A DNA stretch of 64,000 nt from Dyella jiangningensis (GTDB lineage: Bacteria > Pseudomonadota > Gammaproteobacteria > Xanthomonadales > Rhodanobacteraceae): contig CP007444.1 in assembly GCA_000632805.1 (NCBI GenBank), positions 1,798,001 through 1,862,000 of the forward strand, written 5' to 3'. This document shows positions 8,801 to 17,398 of the stretch, one piece after another. The position numbers and the translations under genes were made by a program. Numbering within the stretch: position 1 is the first letter of the stretch; the number at the start of each line of letters is the position of its first letter. The notes under the pieces were generated by a model. The model saw only the letters and a program-made list of their open reading frames with translations, had not been told where the DNA came from and searched no databases.

Positions 8801-9134
8801 GCCGTGGGTCAATCAGCTCGACATGAGCTTCTCGCAGGAAGTGCCGGGCATTTTCGCCGGCAACAAGGGCGTCATCCGCCTGGACATCTTCAACTTCCTC
8901 AACCTGCTCGACAAGCATTGGGGCGATGTGCGCAACACGGGCATCTACCCTACCCGCACCCTGGCGAGCTACGGCGGCGTGAATGCCCAAGGCCAGTACG
9001 TGTACTCGCTGCCTACCGACAAGAACGGCAATTATCAGCCGCAGCAGTTGACCACCTATGACGGCGGCTTCTACGACCCGAGCCGAGTGGTGTCGCGCTG
9101 GTCGGCGATGGTGACGCTGCGCTACAACTTCTGA
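5889..9134 (+). CDS. Oar-like TonB-dependent outer-membrane receptor
   Basis: 1081-residue outer-membrane transporter of the OmpA-related (Oar) TonB-dependent type. A signal peptide (ALPVAIASLLIATPLMAQ, cleavage about residue 25) is followed by a carboxypeptidase-regulatory-like beta-sandwich (about 33-115, VNGRVVDAAGHPVADATV), a plug domain (about 140-260, with NGMNNRYNNIAVDGV) and a large beta-barrel to the terminal aromatic residue of LRYNF. Ribosome site AAGGA lies before the ATG. Oar-type receptors in Xanthomonadales are thought to take up large or proteinaceous substrates; none can be assigned here. It is a single-gene unit closed by a strong terminator at 9163-9199. Confidence 0.92.
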   Translation: MSNPLHRRALPVAIASLLIATPLMAQNITTSGVNGRVVDAAGHPVADATVTIVHQPSGTTKQVTTDSDGRYAAQGLRVGGPFDITASKADMAPVEQHDIYLQLGQPSSINLSMGASAQSASTLGAVTVSASSLAQTFTSDNKGLSTNLSQKQLEATPQGNRSIDDIARVDPRITVIDQGVGSISANGMNNRYNNIAVDGVSQGDPFGLNANGLPYQKSPISPEAIAGYNLSTANFDTTSDTVGADVNAVTKSGTNQYHGSVYYSYRNASKLVGDAGWLPSSNPGYQYNGYKNDWTGGFNVGGPILKDKLFFFVSAEHERTNGIGADSANGLDYSLGNGPSTSNKVSPGDLQKIIDAATKLGLKPGTFGGATGLAYDDKRYLGKVDWNITNEHRASFTYQRTKEELPAVGGNSANSVGLTSYTYTKAITTDNYVLHLFDDWTDNFSTETKVGYQKFVQDTTAPYQQPAVNVNLSPDGKGPSVNLGEERYRHYNHIDTKKFSLFLAGTYVAGDHTIKGGIDYQSNKIYNLFGQTQFGQYNFWGINNFQNASYNSYILYHPAPGYALSDIAGRWTYSQYSPFLQDTWQVNDQLSLQYGVRVDIPDANVKPEYNASFAKAFGYPNNFAIGPGNRVVEPRLSFNYLFDSSYRTQLRGGVGLFQTTPPIVWLTNPYQNNGVTLLNYTSYAPATAPFSPDPMAQNIPAGGGAGSIDTIDPNFKMPTVWKASLAFDRELPWWGLVASAEYQHIKVRDGIRYEALNFGTPTGTLPDGREQFWKTPGEAPKTADTLANQNRAFSNQSTYLTNTKKGKSDTFTVALSKAFGEEFSGTVSATLGHATDVDPGTDTIAFNGYSRVARRNPNSDVLATSNYNVAQSLKASLNWQHAFFGSYYTQVSLFYNGHTGTPYTWVFANDANGDTISGWDPVYIPAVNDPKVAYAKGTSAQVIQQFQDYLSNNGYLKDHRGQIASRNGDTTPWVNQLDMSFSQEVPGIFAGNKGVIRLDIFNFLNLLDKHWGDVRNTGIYPTRTLASYGGVNAQGQYVYSLPTDKNGNYQPQQLTTYDGGFYDPSRVVSRWSAMVTLRYNF

Positions 9135-9162
9135 CGCTGACGCGTCTATCGGCAGGAACATC

Positions 9163-9199
9163 GGCGGGGCACGGAAAGAGCGTGCCCCGCCTTTTTTTT
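9163..9199 (+). terminator. Rho-independent terminator of the TonB receptor gene
   Basis: GGCGGGGCACG, a 7-base loop, CGTGCCCCGCC and a run of eight T. The 11-bp GC-rich perfect stem plus T tract 29 bases after the receptor stop is a textbook intrinsic terminator. Confidence 0.93.
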
Positions 9200-9451
9200 G
9201 CTCCCCGTGAGGCGGGCCGACCCGGCCCCATCCGCCACGCGCCACGGCGCGAGGAAAACTGCGGCCGCATGTTCGTTGGGATCGGGTTCGCCTTCAGCGC
9301 GAATCGGTGCATCCAAATCCGGCGAACGTTCGTAGAGCAAACGTCGGCGTCGACGTGACGAGCCGCCAGTTGCCTTTCGTGACATTTCGCAAGCCATCAC
9401 GGTCGCAAGCCATTCTTGCAGTCGGCCGGTGCCCGCCAAGGAGGTCTATTC

Positions 9452-9691
9452 GTGGTCATTCGTCATATCAAGCCCGCTTCCGAATGGACGGCGGCCTGGC
9501 TCGACAGTGTGGTGCTGGACAAGAACAGCATGACCCAGCGAAAGCTGACCTCCATCGACAGGCTGGGTGATGGGTTGGACGCCTTGCGGGTGGCGGCGCA
9601 GGAGCGTGGCGTGCATCTGCTGCTGGTGGAAAACGAACAAGGCGAGCAGATCGTCGCGGCGAGCGCAAAGCCGTTTACCGTGTTGTGTTGA
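9452..9691 (+). CDS. Small hypothetical protein with a GTG start
   Basis: 79 residues starting with GTG (VVIRHIKPASEW). The ribosome site AAGGAGG at 9438-9444 decides this start. The product is soluble, with no signal peptide, and contains LLLVENEQGEQIVAAS, which looks like a beta-hairpin. I do not recognise a family. It stands alone between the receptor terminator and the exported protein gene. Confidence 0.6.
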   Translation: MVIRHIKPASEWTAAWLDSVVLDKNSMTQRKLTSIDRLGDGLDALRVAAQERGVHLLLVENEQGEQIVAASAKPFTVLC

Positions 9692-9894
9692 TTGGGGCGT
9701 AGGTTTTCCAGTGGCAGCGCTGGCGCCGTCATCTGCAGGTTGAGTCGCGGGCCGAGGGGCGTTCGGCACGCAGCTGTCATCGGAAGACGCCTGGATCGTC
9801 TGTGACCCAAGCGCCGGGTGGCATCGCGGGCAGGCCACCCCAGGGGAGGGCTGCGCCCGAAGATCGTTCAAACCCTTTTGCGGAGGATCACGCC

Positions 9895-10500
9895 ATGTCA
9901 CGTGCGTCGCTGCTGTTGTCGCTTTCCCTGCTTGCCGGTTCCGCGCTTCTGTCAGCCCCTGCGGGCGCTGCGCCAACGGTGAATACCTATGTCGGCAATA
10001 CGACGGTCAACCTTTCGCCCGTCCTTCTCAACGCATTGAGCGCACTGCATGTCACACCCGGCAGGCAATTTCCCGCCGAGTTGAGCGGTGCGACTGCTCG
10101 GTTTCCCATTCCGACCGGACAGATCGACCTGGCGACCGCACATGGGGAAATCGTCCACGCGGGCGGCCTGAATCTCAAGGCGGGCAACACGACCGTGACG
10201 CTGTCCGATTTCGTGATCGATACCACCGGCACCGCGCCCGTGCTGACCGGACTGGTGGCGGCCAATGGCAGCCTGGTCGCGCGTTTGCCGCTGTTCTCCG
10301 TGACGCTGACGAAAACCCCTGTCGTGAAGAACTACGGCGTCGCCGGCCAGCTGTCGATTACAGGTGCAGCGTTGAGTCTAACGACCGACGCTGCCGCTGC
10401 CCTCAATCAGGCCTTTGGCGTCAGCGCGTTTAGCCAAGGCATCCCGGTAGGGACGGCATCGGTCAGTGCGCTTACTTTCAACCCGACGGCGGTTCGATAA
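9895..10500 (+). CDS. Exported beta-rich protein of unknown function
   Basis: 201 residues from MSRASLLLSLSLLAGSALL, with GGAGG 9 bases before the ATG. The signal peptide is cut near APAGAA (about residue 24). The mature protein is rich in Thr, Ala, Gly and Val with alternating hydrophobic strands (VNTYVGNTTVNLSP, NTTVTLSDFVID, LSITGAALSLTTD). The organisation recalls HtaA-like or surface beta-sandwich domains, but I cannot name the family. No catalytic motif, cysteine or heme motif is seen. It is a single-gene unit. Confidence 0.7.
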   Translation: MSRASLLLSLSLLAGSALLSAPAGAAPTVNTYVGNTTVNLSPVLLNALSALHVTPGRQFPAELSGATARFPIPTGQIDLATAHGEIVHAGGLNLKAGNTTVTLSDFVIDTTGTAPVLTGLVAANGSLVARLPLFSVTLTKTPVVKNYGVAGQLSITGAALSLTTDAAAALNQAFGVSAFSQGIPVGTASVSALTFNPTAVR

Positions 10501-10648
10501 GTCTCACGATGACTGGGCTACACGAGTGCCGGGCTTGGGGTGGCGCTCGTGCAGTGGAGGGTTCGGGTGCTGGCTGGTGCTGGTCGCGAGTCAGCGGCTC
10601 ACGCTCAGTGCGTAAGCTGGGCCGTGCAAGAGGGGGGCTGCCGAGCTC

Positions 10649-13120
10649 TCAGCGAAGAAAGGCCCCGAAATCCGCGGGTGGCACCGCCTCGCCGCACATA
10701 TAGCCCTGGTAGTGAAAGCAACCGTGCCGATAGAGGAAATCCATCTGCTCGGATGTCTCCACGCCTTCGGCCACGGCCTTGATGCCAAGGTTCTTGGCGA
10801 GGGAAATGATCATGCGCGTGATGGTCGCCCCTCTGCCTCCTTCATGGATGCCCTGGATGAAGGAGCGATCGACCTTGATTTCATCCAACGGCATGCGCTG
10901 CAGATAACTCAGCGAGGAATAACCCGTTCCAAAATCATCCAGGGCGAAGCGCACGCCACGTTCGCGCAACAGCATCATGCGCTCGATGATGGTCTCGATG
11001 TCTTCGGCGAAGAGGCTCTCGGTCACTTCAAGCACGAGGCGGGACGGATTGGCGCCGGTGCGTCGCAGTACGTCGAGTACGGAAGGGACGAACCCGGCAT
11101 CGTGCAATTGCCTCACGCTGGTATTCACCGACAAGGTCAGGCCTTCCGTGCGCGGATTGCCCGCCCAGGAGGCAAGCTGTCGGCAGGCCGTTTCCAGCAC
11201 CCATTCGCCGAGCGGCAGGATGAGCCCGGTAGCTTCGGCAAGCGGGATGAACTGCGCGGGTGGGACGTCGCCGCGGGTGGCGTGGTTCCATCGCAGGAGT
11301 GCTTCGGCACTGACCGTGCGGCCATCGCTGTCGACCTGCGGCTGCAGGTACATCCGCAGGCGGCGGGCGTGGAAATCCGTGCGCAGGTCATGCTCCAGCG
11401 CAAGGCGTTCCTGCATGGCCACTTCCATGGCCTTGTCGTAGACGCACACCTTGTTCTTGCCGGTGGACTTCGCGTGGCAAATGGCCAGGTCGGCGTGCTT
11501 GAGGGTGTCCTCCGTGCCGCGCTCACCATAATCGAACAGGGCGATGCCCACGCTTACCGTGCAGAGGTAGCTCAGGTCGTCCAGTGCGTAGGGCAGCGCG
11601 AGTGCACTCCAGGCCTCATGGGCCATGCTCTCGGCAGCCCGCAGGGCTGATGGCGGGTCGTGTCCAAGGTTGCCGAGCAGTACCACAAACTCATCGCCGC
11701 CAAGGCGCGCGAGCACGTCGTGCACGCGTACGTAGGACTCCAGACGCTGTGCGACCTGCTTGAGCAACAGGTCGCCGACCGCATGTCCCATCGAGTCGTT
11801 CAACAGCTTGAAATTGTCGACGTCGATGAAAAGGATGGCGCCCCATCCATGGGTGGTGACGGGCAAAGCCAGCATCTGGTCGAGCCGTTCCATCAACTTT
11901 CGGCGATTCGGCAAGCCGGTGAGAATGTCGTAGTACGCCAGCCGATAGATCTGATGCTCCGCTTCCTTGCGTTCGGTGAGGTCGGTGTTTGCGCCTGAAA
12001 TGCGCACGGCCTTGCCGTGGGCATCGCGCAGGATGAATCCGCGCGACAGCACCGGCACGTAGTGTCCTTGCCGATGGCGAAGCCGGAACTCCAGTTCGTA
12101 ACTCCCGATATCACTGCCCAGCAGATGTTCAAGCGCGGAGCCGATGCGTTGCGTGTCGTCCGGGTGCACTCGACGCTTCCACAGATCGGGGGTTGCCGGC
12201 AGCGCATCGGAGATGAGTCCGAGCATTTCCCACCAGCGTGGCGAGTAGTAGGTCTCGCCGGTGACCAGATCCCAATCCCAGGCGGCGTCGTTGGTGCCGC
12301 GCAGCACCAGGCTCAAGCGCAGCTCGGAATGCTTGAGGGCGCGCTCGGTCTGCTTCAGTCGGGTGACGTCGGTAAAGCTCACCACCACTTCGGTGGGTTC
12401 GCCGTTCTCGTCGAGGTTGGGTACGGCGTTGCACACCACCCACACCAGCTGTCGGTCGGCGCTGCGATGCAGGCCGATGACGTATTGCGAGACGGGCGCC
12501 CGTGTTTCGAGCACGCGGGCGACAGGAAATTCCTCCAGCGGCAACGGCGAGCCATCCTCGCGGATGAAGTCGAAGTGCTCGTCGGTATAGAACGCGCCCA
12601 GCAATTCGTCGTAGCGCATACCCAGCATGTCGAGCGCGGACTGGTTGGCGTAGATGATCTCGGTGCTCGCACGGTGCAGCACGATGCCCGCCTGCACGTG
12701 CTCGAACAGGAATCGGTACAGCCGCTCGCGCGAGGCCTGCGCCTCCAGTGCACTTTTGTGCGCCGTGCTGTCGCGTGCAATGCCGAGAAAGCCGGACAAC
12801 TCGCCTTGCTGGAAGATGGGCGTGATGGTCAGCCCGTTCCAGAAGGTTTCGCCTGACCGTGTGTAGTTGAGGATTTCGCCCGAATACGGCGTGCCGCCAC
12901 GGATGGCCGCCCGTATCGCGTCGACCTCGCCAGGATCCGTGGCGGGTCCTTGCAATACGCTGCAGGTCCGGCCCATCAGGTCGGTTGTGCGGTAACCGGT
13001 GAGGTCGGTGAACGACTGGTTGACGTACAGGACGCGACAGGCTTTATCGGTAATGACGATGCCATCCGCAACCGTCGAAAGTATCGGCGTGATGCTTCCG
13101 AGGTCCATCGCATTACCCAT
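10649..13120 (-). CDS. PAS-PAS-PAS-GGDEF-EAL cyclic-di-GMP protein
   Basis: 823-residue signalling protein without clear membrane segments. Three PAS/PAC modules (about residues 5-120, 130-255 and 265-385) precede a diguanylate cyclase domain and a phosphodiesterase domain. The cyclase signature GGDEF is intact (RLGGDEFVV, about residue 477). The EAL domain has EALLRW (about 607), DDFGTGYSSLSYL and EGVETSEQMDFL, so both halves could be active. The first PAS (ITDKACRVLYVNQSF, QGPATDPGEV) resembles the LOV/PAS family but has no NCRFLQ flavin-binding cysteine motif; it reads TCSVLQG. The direction of c-di-GMP turnover cannot be told from sequence. Confidence 0.93.
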   Translation of the reverse strand: MGNAMDLGSITPILSTVADGIVITDKACRVLYVNQSFTDLTGYRTTDLMGRTCSVLQGPATDPGEVDAIRAAIRGGTPYSGEILNYTRSGETFWNGLTITPIFQQGELSGFLGIARDSTAHKSALEAQASRERLYRFLFEHVQAGIVLHRASTEIIYANQSALDMLGMRYDELLGAFYTDEHFDFIREDGSPLPLEEFPVARVLETRAPVSQYVIGLHRSADRQLVWVVCNAVPNLDENGEPTEVVVSFTDVTRLKQTERALKHSELRLSLVLRGTNDAAWDWDLVTGETYYSPRWWEMLGLISDALPATPDLWKRRVHPDDTQRIGSALEHLLGSDIGSYELEFRLRHRQGHYVPVLSRGFILRDAHGKAVRISGANTDLTERKEAEHQIYRLAYYDILTGLPNRRKLMERLDQMLALPVTTHGWGAILFIDVDNFKLLNDSMGHAVGDLLLKQVAQRLESYVRVHDVLARLGGDEFVVLLGNLGHDPPSALRAAESMAHEAWSALALPYALDDLSYLCTVSVGIALFDYGERGTEDTLKHADLAICHAKSTGKNKVCVYDKAMEVAMQERLALEHDLRTDFHARRLRMYLQPQVDSDGRTVSAEALLRWNHATRGDVPPAQFIPLAEATGLILPLGEWVLETACRQLASWAGNPRTEGLTLSVNTSVRQLHDAGFVPSVLDVLRRTGANPSRLVLEVTESLFAEDIETIIERMMLLRERGVRFALDDFGTGYSSLSYLQRMPLDEIKVDRSFIQGIHEGGRGATITRMIISLAKNLGIKAVAEGVETSEQMDFLYRHGCFHYQGYMCGEAVPPADFGAFLR

Positions 13121-13422
13121 GGGCGTGTTGTCTCAGTTGAGCCTGGCAATGATGGTGTGACCTTGCACGAAGCGGGCCGGCCGTTGCGCCGCCGCCCAGC
13201 TACGCTACATCGCCACCCGGGCACTTACAACGGAGGTCGGGAGCGAGGTGGTTGCCGCTGACATGGACCTGACGCGATGCGGGAAAACATGCGCTGGTGG
13301 TTCCGCGCGAGAGCCCTTGAAAGCCGCCGGCGGCAACACTCGTGGGTACGAGTCACCCCGCTGTATCGTTCGGGCGCGCGCCGGCTTGAATGGACTTCAC
13401 CGGATGCATATGCGGGTCGTCG
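13121..13422. other. Intergenic region without a recognisable gene
   Basis: 302 bases between the c-di-GMP gene start and the stop of the VIT transporter gene, both on the minus strand. It should contain the promoter of the c-di-GMP gene. I see no convincing promoter pair, hairpin or reading frame. Confidence 0.5.
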
Positions 13423-14118
13423 TCACCCGGCGGCGCCGAACAGCGCACCCACGCTCGCCGTGATGATCATGGCGAGCGCGCCCCAGAACGTAATGCGCAG
13501 GGAGCCCTTGGCTATGCTGGCCCCGCCCGTGCGCGCGGCGATGCCGCCGAGCAGGGCAAGGAAGATCAGCGAGGTCACGAACACGAATGCCAGCAGACCC
13601 TTCGCGGGAGCGAGTGCGACCACCAGCAAGGGCAAGGCTGCACCCACGGCGAAACTGACGGCTGAAGCGGCGGCCGCCTGCAAAGGGCGCGCCTTGAGTG
13701 TTTCGGTGATGCCGAGCTCGTCACGCATGTGCGCGTCGAGCGCATCGTGCGCCATCAGCTGCCTGGCGACCTCGCGGGCCAGCTGAGGATCAAGGCCTCG
13801 CCGCACGTAGATTGCCGCGAGTTCCTTGTGCTCGCCCTCCGCATCCGCTTCGAGTTCCTTGCCCTCGCGGGCCAGGTCGGCCTGCTCGCTGTCGGCCTGG
13901 GAATGCACCGATACGTACTCGCCGGCGGCCATCGACATCGCGCCGGCGACCAGGCCTGCCGTGCCTGCCACCAGGATGGAAGACTGCGCGGCATGCGCCG
14001 CGGCCACGCCCATCACCAGGCTGGCCGTGGACACGATGCCGTCATTGGCGCCGAGCACCGCGGCACGAAGCCAGCCCATTCGCTCAGTGACATGACGCTC
14101 GCGGTGGCGATGCTGCAT
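13423..14118 (-). CDS. VIT1/CCC1 family iron or manganese transporter
   Basis: 231-residue membrane protein of the vacuolar iron transporter family. Membrane segments are visible at about 20-40 (LGANDGIVSTASLVMGVAAA), 45-65, 150-170, 175-195 and 205-228. The cytoplasmic helical insert (about 70-140) is rich in Glu and His, as in the metal-binding domain of the family. Such proteins move Fe2+ or Mn2+ out of the cytoplasm. It lies 54 bases downstream of the P-type ATPase gene in the same direction and may belong to the Anr-controlled operon. Confidence 0.85.
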   Translation of the reverse strand: MQHRHRERHVTERMGWLRAAVLGANDGIVSTASLVMGVAAAHAAQSSILVAGTAGLVAGAMSMAAGEYVSVHSQADSEQADLAREGKELEADAEGEHKELAAIYVRRGLDPQLAREVARQLMAHDALDAHMRDELGITETLKARPLQAAAASAVSFAVGAALPLLVVALAPAKGLLAFVFVTSLIFLALLGGIAARTGGASIAKGSLRITFWGALAMIITASVGALFGAAG

Positions 14119-14172
14119 CGGTCGAATCCTCTTTGGTCGTGAAGGATGGCATGAGCGGGCAGTGCGCTCTGG

Positions 14173-16686
14173 TCAGTCGATGGCGGCCAGGGGCGTCCGC
14201 CGGACAAGCAAACGCAGAAGTTCCAGCCAAAGCGTGCACACCGCCAGTATAGATAGTTCGAAAGCGACGGTGCCCGCCCCAATGGCGGCAAATCCAAGCA
14301 GGGAGCGCAGCGGCGGGATGCCCGCCACGGCGAGGAGTATCACCGCGAGGCCGCCCATCAGGACCTTCAGCGAAGGATTCTTTGCGAGGTCCTTGTCCCA
14401 GAGTGGCCGGGTCAGGTTCTGGTTCACCAGCGTCAACAGCAACACCGCGACGAGCAGGCCCAGGAATACGGCGGCTCGCCCCTGTTCGTCACCGAGGCCC
14501 AGGTGACTCCCATAGGCGTACGCGAACAACAGGATCATGGCTATGCCCGCTCCCTGCGCGATGCCGTAGCCAAGATTGGCGCCATGGAAAGGGGACTCGC
14601 CCATGGCGCGTGGCGGGCGCCGCATGATCGCCGATGAATCCGCTGTCGCCTCGAAGACGATGGAGCACGCCGGGTCGATCAGCAGCTGCAGCAGCACGAT
14701 CTGCACGGGCATCAGCAGGATGGGCCAATGGAGCAGGCTGGGTACCAGGGCCAGCGCGACCACGGGAACATGCACCGCCACGACGAAGCGCGTCGCCTTG
14801 GTGATGTTGTCGTAGATTCGCCGACCCTGTCGCACGGCCACGACGAGGCTGGCGAAATTGTCGTCCAGCAGCACCAGGGCGGCGGCGCCGCGTGCTACGT
14901 CCGTGCCGTGCTCGCCCATCGCGACGCCCACGTTGGCCGCTTTCAGGGCAGGCGCATCGTTGACGCCGTCGCCGGTCATGCCGACGATTTCGCCCAGGCC
15001 CTGCAGCACCTTCACGAGCCGCAGCTTCTGGCTGGGCTGGACGCGCGCGCAGACGTCGACACCGCGCAGCCGGTCACTCAGTTGCGGATCGGTCAAGGCA
15101 TCCATCTCGCTGCCGGTCATCAGCACGGGGGCATCGCTCAGGCCGACCTGCGTGGCGATGGCGCGCGCAGTCGTCGGGTGGTCGCCCGTCATCATGATGA
15201 CGCGAATACCCGCATTGAAGCACTCCGCCATGGCTGCAGTGGCCTCAGGTCGAGGGGGATCCATCAGCCCCATCAGTCCGGCGAAGCGATAACTGAAGGC
15301 GCGTTGCGTCACGGGCCATTCGGCATTGCTCCATGCTGCCGTGGCGACGGCAATGACGCGCAGCCCACGCTGCGCCATGGCATGCACTTCATCGCCCAGC
15401 TGTTGTTGTTCCGCTACGTCGAGCTTGCAGAGCTCGATGATGGTTTCGGGCGCACCCTTGGCGAAGAGTTCATACGGCTGGCCGCCGGTAAGGTCGAACG
15501 CGCGCGTCATGGTGAGCAATCCCGGGTCGAGGCCATATTCCCTTACCGGCGTGGCCGAGGCCGCGTCACGCTCGCGCGCAGGCAACAGTGCGGCCAATGA
15601 AAGAATGGCTTGCTCCATCGGGTCGTTGGTATCGGCAGGGGTTGCGAGCAGGGCAGCGCGCACCAGCGATCGACAGGCGGAGGGCACCTCACGCTCATGG
15701 ATGGTGTGGTGTTGATGGTGGACGCTCAGCTCGGCGACGCGCATGCGGTTGCAGGTCAGCGTGCCGGTCTTGTCCACCGCCAGCACCGTGATCGCGCCCA
15801 GGGCTTCGACGGCGGACATGCGGCGCGTGAGCACGTTCTGTTTCGCGATACGCCACGCGCCCAGCGCGAGAAACACGGTAAGGATGACCGGGAACTCCTC
15901 CGGCAGGATGGCCATGGCAAGGGCGATCGCCGATAGCAGGCTGTCCATGAGGCTGTGCCGATCCCACAGCCAGTTGATGAGCCAGAGACTGATCGCGCAG
16001 AAGACGGCCGCCAGGGCGAACAGGCGAACTATGCGCGTGGACGCCTTCTGAAGCCCGGACGTGGCTTCCATCGTTTCGCTCAAGTCACGTCCTATGCGCC
16101 CCATGGCAGTGGCCGCGCCTGTGGCACTTACCCGCGCCAGGCCGCGTCCCTTGGTCACCACGGTGCCGGCAAGGACGCTGGCATCACCGGCACGTGGCAC
16201 TTTGCCTACCGGCACGGATTCCCCCGTCAACAGCGATTCGTCGACCTCCAGGTGTCCGCTCACGAGCAAGCCATCGGCGGCAATGCGGTCGCCCTCCCGC
16301 AGCGAGAGGAGGTCGTCCACGACGACCGCGGCAGAAGAAATCGGGATGTTCCTGCCATCGCGGATGACGCGGGCCTGCGGTGCCGATAGGTCACGCAAGG
16401 CTTCCAGCGCCCGCTGCGTCTTGCGCTGTTGGGCCAGGGTGATGCCGATGATCACCAACACCGACATGAGCAGGAAGATGGCTTCAGCCAGATCGCCCAG
16501 CGCGAGATATAGGCCGCCCGCCACCAGCAACATCAGGAACATCGGTTCGAGCAGCACGTCCCGGGCGATCAGCCACAGCGATTTCGCCTCGCTCCCGGGC
16601 AGCGCATTGGGGCCGTCGCGTTCCAGTCTTGCCTTTGCCTCGGTCTCGCTGAGGCCGTCGTAAGGCGAGGCGCCGGCGTCACGCAT
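14173..16686 (-). CDS. Cation-translocating P-type ATPase
   Basis: 837-residue P2-type cation pump. Start chosen at MRDAGASPYDGLS (16686) since AAGGAG lies 7 bases upstream; the ORF extends 17 codons further without a ribosome site. In order: N-terminal cation-ATPase segment, TGES actuator loop (154-157), PEEFP in the fourth membrane helix (262-266), phosphorylation motif DKTGTLT (D about 305), MTGDGVNDAPAL hinge, and C-terminal membrane helices. PEEFP replaces the PEGLP of SERCA-like pumps, marking a bacterial subgroup of unsettled ion specificity. It lies between cytochrome b561 and a VIT transporter. Confidence 0.92.
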   Translation of the reverse strand: MRDAGASPYDGLSETEAKARLERDGPNALPGSEAKSLWLIARDVLLEPMFLMLLVAGGLYLALGDLAEAIFLLMSVLVIIGITLAQQRKTQRALEALRDLSAPQARVIRDGRNIPISSAAVVVDDLLSLREGDRIAADGLLVSGHLEVDESLLTGESVPVGKVPRAGDASVLAGTVVTKGRGLARVSATGAATAMGRIGRDLSETMEATSGLQKASTRIVRLFALAAVFCAISLWLINWLWDRHSLMDSLLSAIALAMAILPEEFPVILTVFLALGAWRIAKQNVLTRRMSAVEALGAITVLAVDKTGTLTCNRMRVAELSVHHQHHTIHEREVPSACRSLVRAALLATPADTNDPMEQAILSLAALLPARERDAASATPVREYGLDPGLLTMTRAFDLTGGQPYELFAKGAPETIIELCKLDVAEQQQLGDEVHAMAQRGLRVIAVATAAWSNAEWPVTQRAFSYRFAGLMGLMDPPRPEATAAMAECFNAGIRVIMMTGDHPTTARAIATQVGLSDAPVLMTGSEMDALTDPQLSDRLRGVDVCARVQPSQKLRLVKVLQGLGEIVGMTGDGVNDAPALKAANVGVAMGEHGTDVARGAAALVLLDDNFASLVVAVRQGRRIYDNITKATRFVVAVHVPVVALALVPSLLHWPILLMPVQIVLLQLLIDPACSIVFEATADSSAIMRRPPRAMGESPFHGANLGYGIAQGAGIAMILLFAYAYGSHLGLGDEQGRAAVFLGLLVAVLLLTLVNQNLTRPLWDKDLAKNPSLKVLMGGLAVILLAVAGIPPLRSLLGFAAIGAGTVAFELSILAVCTLWLELLRLLVRRTPLAAID

Positions 16687-16744
16687 GTCGCGCTCCTTTG
16701 GTGATCGCCAGGGCATGCGCGTCGTGATGCGGCGCAAAATGCCC

Positions 16745-17398
16745 TCAACTGCCTGACGTCCACAGCAGCCACCAGAATTCCACCAGGATTCCGCAGAGAA
16801 TGGCGGCCACGAGCCACATGGCGCGCTCGATCGAGTCCGCCGGATTTCCCGGCTTGCGCCCGCTGATCATGGCGCCGATCAGGTTCTCGTGATGGAGCCA
16901 GCTGCCGGTGAGCACGCCTATGACATGCACGCCGACGACGACCAGCATGAGGTTGGCGACGAGCTCATGGAATTCTTCGGCCCAGCCGCCGTCTCCTTGG
17001 CGATAGGTCATCCAGCCTGACGCGGTGACCAGGGCGGCCATGCCAAGCAGCGTGACAATCGCCAGGGCGCCCGCGGGGTTGTGGCCGACGTAATGTTTCG
17101 GACGACCGGCGAGCAACGTGCGCACGTAACGGCCGACCGCGCGAGGTCCGCGCACGAAATTCTTGAACAGTGCGTACCGCGTGCCTATCACGCCCCAGAA
17201 GAGCCGGAATGCGACCAGGATCGCCAGCGTGTAGCCCAGCGCAACGTGCAGTGATCGCAGTTTGTCTTCCTCGGCGGTCAGGTATGCGCCGAAGAAGCAG
17301 ATCACCATTGCCCAATGCGTTACGCGAACCGGCGCATCCCAGACCAGGACGCGGCCCTTCGTTTCCTTGGGTTGATCGGGAAGGGCTGCAATAGCCAT
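16745..17398 (-). CDS. Cytochrome b561-type membrane cytochrome
   Basis: 217-residue di-heme b-type cytochrome of the inner membrane. Start at MAIAALPDQ (17398). Membrane helices fall at about 22-42 (VRVTHWAMVICFFGAYL), 48-70, 110-130, 145-165 and 190-212. Candidate heme ligands are His in VTHWA, SLHVALGY, EFHELVANL and VGVHVIGV. Such proteins pass electrons from quinol or a periplasmic c-type cytochrome, but no partner cytochrome is adjacent. It is the first gene of a three-gene minus-strand unit, 58 bases before the ATPase start, with an Anr/FNR-type site about 92 bases upstream. Confidence 0.88.
   Translation of the reverse strand: MAIAALPDQPKETKGRVLVWDAPVRVTHWAMVICFFGAYLTAEEDKLRSLHVALGYTLAILVAFRLFWGVIGTRYALFKNFVRGPRAVGRYVRTLLAGRPKHYVGHNPAGALAIVTLLGMAALVTASGWMTYRQGDGGWAEEFHELVANLMLVVVGVHVIGVLTGSWLHHENLIGAMISGRKPGNPADSIERAMWLVAAILCGILVEFWWLLWTSGS

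Noticed and set aside
7797-9245. Long open frame opposite the TonB receptor gene (minus strand)
   Set aside because: Shadow of the receptor codons in high-GC DNA; composition is rich in Arg, His and Val with no domain, and the receptor is strongly supported.
10649-13120. LOV blue-light photoreceptor in the c-di-GMP protein
   Set aside because: The first PAS domain resembles LOV domains but the flavin-binding NCRFLQ motif with its reactive Cys is not present as such (the site reads TCSVLQG), so light sensing is not claimed.
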